Origin: Deltaproteobacteria bacterium
GTDB lineage: Bacteria > Desulfobacterota > GWC2-55-46
Direction of reading: 5' to 3'
Length of the DNA: 14,144 bases
NCBI GenBank assembly: GCA_016234955.1
Contig: JACRNN010000203.1
Span: forward strand, 1-14,144
The translations under genes were made by a program, and so were the position numbers. The stretch's first letter is position 1, and each line of letters begins with the position of its first letter. The notes under the pieces were generated by a model. The model worked only from the letters and a program-made list of their open reading frames with translations, had not been told where the DNA came from and did no database searches. Below are positions 12,753 to 14,144 of the stretch, piece by piece.

Positions 12753-14144
12753 GTGTCCGTGGTATTCGCGGTCCCTGCGGCGTTGTTTAAAGAATGGGTG
12801 CAACTGTAGGTATAGTTCATGGCGCATGAATGGCAGTAGAGGTTGCAATTCATGTTCACGTTCACGGCCGAGTAGAACCACGCGGGCTTTGCAAAGCCGT
12901 TCGGGGTGACCACGTTAGGGGCGAAGTTTATCAGGTGCGAGTCCCCGTCCGGGGGCATGCTCCCCCCGCCGACATAGTCGGTGTTCGTGGCCTGTACGTT
13001 GCTGTGGATGTTATAGTGGCATGTCATGCAGGCCTCGTAGGTCGATGCCCACATCATGCCGCCCCCCTGCCCGTTCAAATGATAGGCGTGGAGGTTGCTC
13101 GGACTCATACCGTTCATCCCGCCGCCGCCGTTCATCATCCCGTTGCCATTGAAAAAGTTCGTGTTGTCGTTGTTGCCGTAAAAGGTGTTCCAGTCGTGGC
13201 AGTTGAAGCATAGCTTGAACCTGTTCTGGAACTCGGTGGTGGACGTGGGCGCGTTAAACGGCCTGCTCGTCGTGGGCAGAGTCCCGGTGAAGTAGTAGTC
13301 CCTCAATATCCTACGGTTGCCGTTGTCCGAGACCCCGGAATAAAAATTCAACGCAGGGGTGGCTATCTGGGAGCCGTGCGGGCCGACAGGGCTCGTCCCC
13401 GTATAGTTCGACGACACGTCGGTCGTCCTCAGGCTCGACTCGGTTATCGGGCCGGCAACCCCGCCCGCGGCGTTGTTATTGTGGCAGTCCGTGCAGTTTA
13501 TCGTAAGGTTCCCGAGAGAAGTCTTGGCGGCCGCGGCGGATGAACAGTCAAGGGTGGAGAAGGCGCTCTTGTCGGTGCAGGCGGCGCCATTGCCGGTGCT
13601 TGTACAGTAATATTTAAGCTGCATGCAGAGCGCGAAAGTGGTGTTCTTGCCCGGAGAGGCCACAGGGTGGTAGGCGCTGTTGTATGACTGGTTCGGGCCG
13701 TATGTGGCGTCAACGCCGTTCGGGTCGAATTCCAGCCTCTTGTTGCTCATCCCCGGCGGACGCGTCGTCACCTGCGTCGGATAGACGTTGCCGTTGAAGA
13801 CCTGGTTCCACGTGTTGCCGTGGCACCTGAAGCAGACCTCGTATATGTAAGGCTGCCTGTCCCCGGTGGCCGGATTGCGGGTAGTACCGCCTATGTCCAC
13901 GTACCTCATCCCCTTGACCCTGCCGCCGTCACCGTCACCCTTGACCCCGGTCGGGGCCTTTATCGCGTGCGGGTTGTGGCAGTCGTAGCACTCCACGTGC
14001 TTCACCGTCACCTCTGTGTTCTCAGAGGCCGTGTGCCTGCCCGCGAGCGTCGTGTCATCGACCGGGTGGCCGCTACCCCCGGAGAGCGCCCTCTTCTGTA
14101 TCTCGGTCTTGATGTCCCTCGTGGACGGCCCGTTGCTGTCGTGG
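12737..14144 (-). CDS. 3' part of a second multihaem c-type cytochrome
   Basis: The frame is open to the window edge, so the N-terminus and signal peptide are missing. About 468 residues are visible. They hold five CXXCH motifs (CYDCH, CFRCH, CTDCH, CFNCH, CMTCH) and one CX3CH motif, CNLYCH, encoded at 12847-12830. The opening region (RDIKTEIQKR, GHPVDD, KHVECYDCHNPH) is typical of doubled-CXXCH multihaem cytochromes. CNLYCHS resembles the CX4CH-type site of Geobacter CxxxxCH/CXXCH cytochromes but is one residue shorter. Four more cysteines in a haem-free stretch may form disulfides. A Gly/Asn/Met-rich linker precedes the fifth CXXCH. The spacing between haems is far wider than in the 43-haem protein, so it is a different class. 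It ends in a Cys/Asn-rich tail (DTCNNN) and overlaps the propeller gene. It is probably exported to the periplasm or cell surface. A GTG at 14011 lies inside the frame and is not the start. Confidence 0.88.
   Translation of the reverse strand, partial: HDSNGPSTRDIKTEIQKRALSGGSGHPVDDTTLAGRHTASENTEVTVKHVECYDCHNPHAIKAPTGVKGDGDGGRVKGMRYVDIGGTTRNPATGDRQPYIYEVCFRCHGNTWNQVFNGNVYPTQVTTRPPGMSNKRLEFDPNGVDATYGPNQSYNSAYHPVASPGKNTTFALCMQLKYYCTSTGNGAACTDKSAFSTLDCSSAAAAKTSLGNLTINCTDCHNNNAAGGVAGPITESSLRTTDVSSNYTGTSPVGPHGSQIATPALNFYSGVSDNGNRRILRDYYFTGTLPTTSRPFNAPTSTTEFQNRFKLCFNCHDWNTFYGNNDNTNFFNGNGMMNGGGGMNGMSPSNLHAYHLNGQGGGMMWASTYEACMTCHYNIHSNVQATNTDYVGGGSMPPDGDSHLINFAPNVVTPNGFAKPAWFYSAVNVNMNCNLYCHSCAMNYTYSCTHSLNNAAGTANTTDTCNNN

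Noticed and set aside
12753..12881. N-terminal extension of the beta-propeller to 12881
   Set aside because: The extra codons overlap cytochrome coding sequence and would bury the signal peptide that starts at 12752.

Overview
The window reads as chromosomal DNA of a Gram-negative bacterium with an energy metabolism rich in c-type cytochromes. Genes prefer AGG for arginine and ATA for isoleucine and end in G or C. This, together with the large multihaem cytochromes, bacteriohemerythrin and GCTGCTGAAAAAG-type intergenic inverted repeats, resembles Desulfobacterota/Deltaproteobacteria or Nitrospirota-like anaerobes. That placement is an inference from style, not from a marker gene.

Layout. 1-2194 (+): the 3' end of an unrecognised gene, a hairpin terminator, a repeat-bearing gap, a bacteriohemerythrin gene with a strong Shine-Dalgarno and its own terminator, then prmC (release-factor glutamine methyltransferase). 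2195-2637: a 443-nt gap with hairpins, a CRP/FNR-type dyad placed as a class II activator site, a promoter and a structured leader. 2638-7938 (+): the central operon of three genes, namely a five-helix membrane protein with two H-X13-H helices (probable di-haem cytochrome b), an exported 1009-residue protein with 43 CXXCH haem motifs, and an outer-membrane beta-barrel whose ATG overlaps the cytochrome stop. 7939-8095: a long imperfect inverted-repeat element between convergent genes. 8135-9421 (-): a membrane-anchored ferredoxin/flavoprotein fusion with an apparently permuted FAD domain. 9422-10293: an 872-nt gap with no gene I can support. 10294-11637 (-): an exported SH3/NlpC-P60 cell-wall hydrolase with its own near-consensus promoter. 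11748-14144 (-): a seven-bladed YVTN beta-propeller and, overlapping it upstream, the 3' part of a second multihaem cytochrome that runs off the window.

How the genes could work together (inference): the cytochrome b would take electrons from quinol and pass them to the 43-haem protein in the periplasm. The barrel would let that protein, or part of it, reach the cell surface. This is functionally like the porin-cytochrome conduits of metal-reducing bacteria, but built from a different set of parts. The second cytochrome plus beta-propeller pair may supply another exported redox module. The central operon is the best candidate here for a poorly described system.
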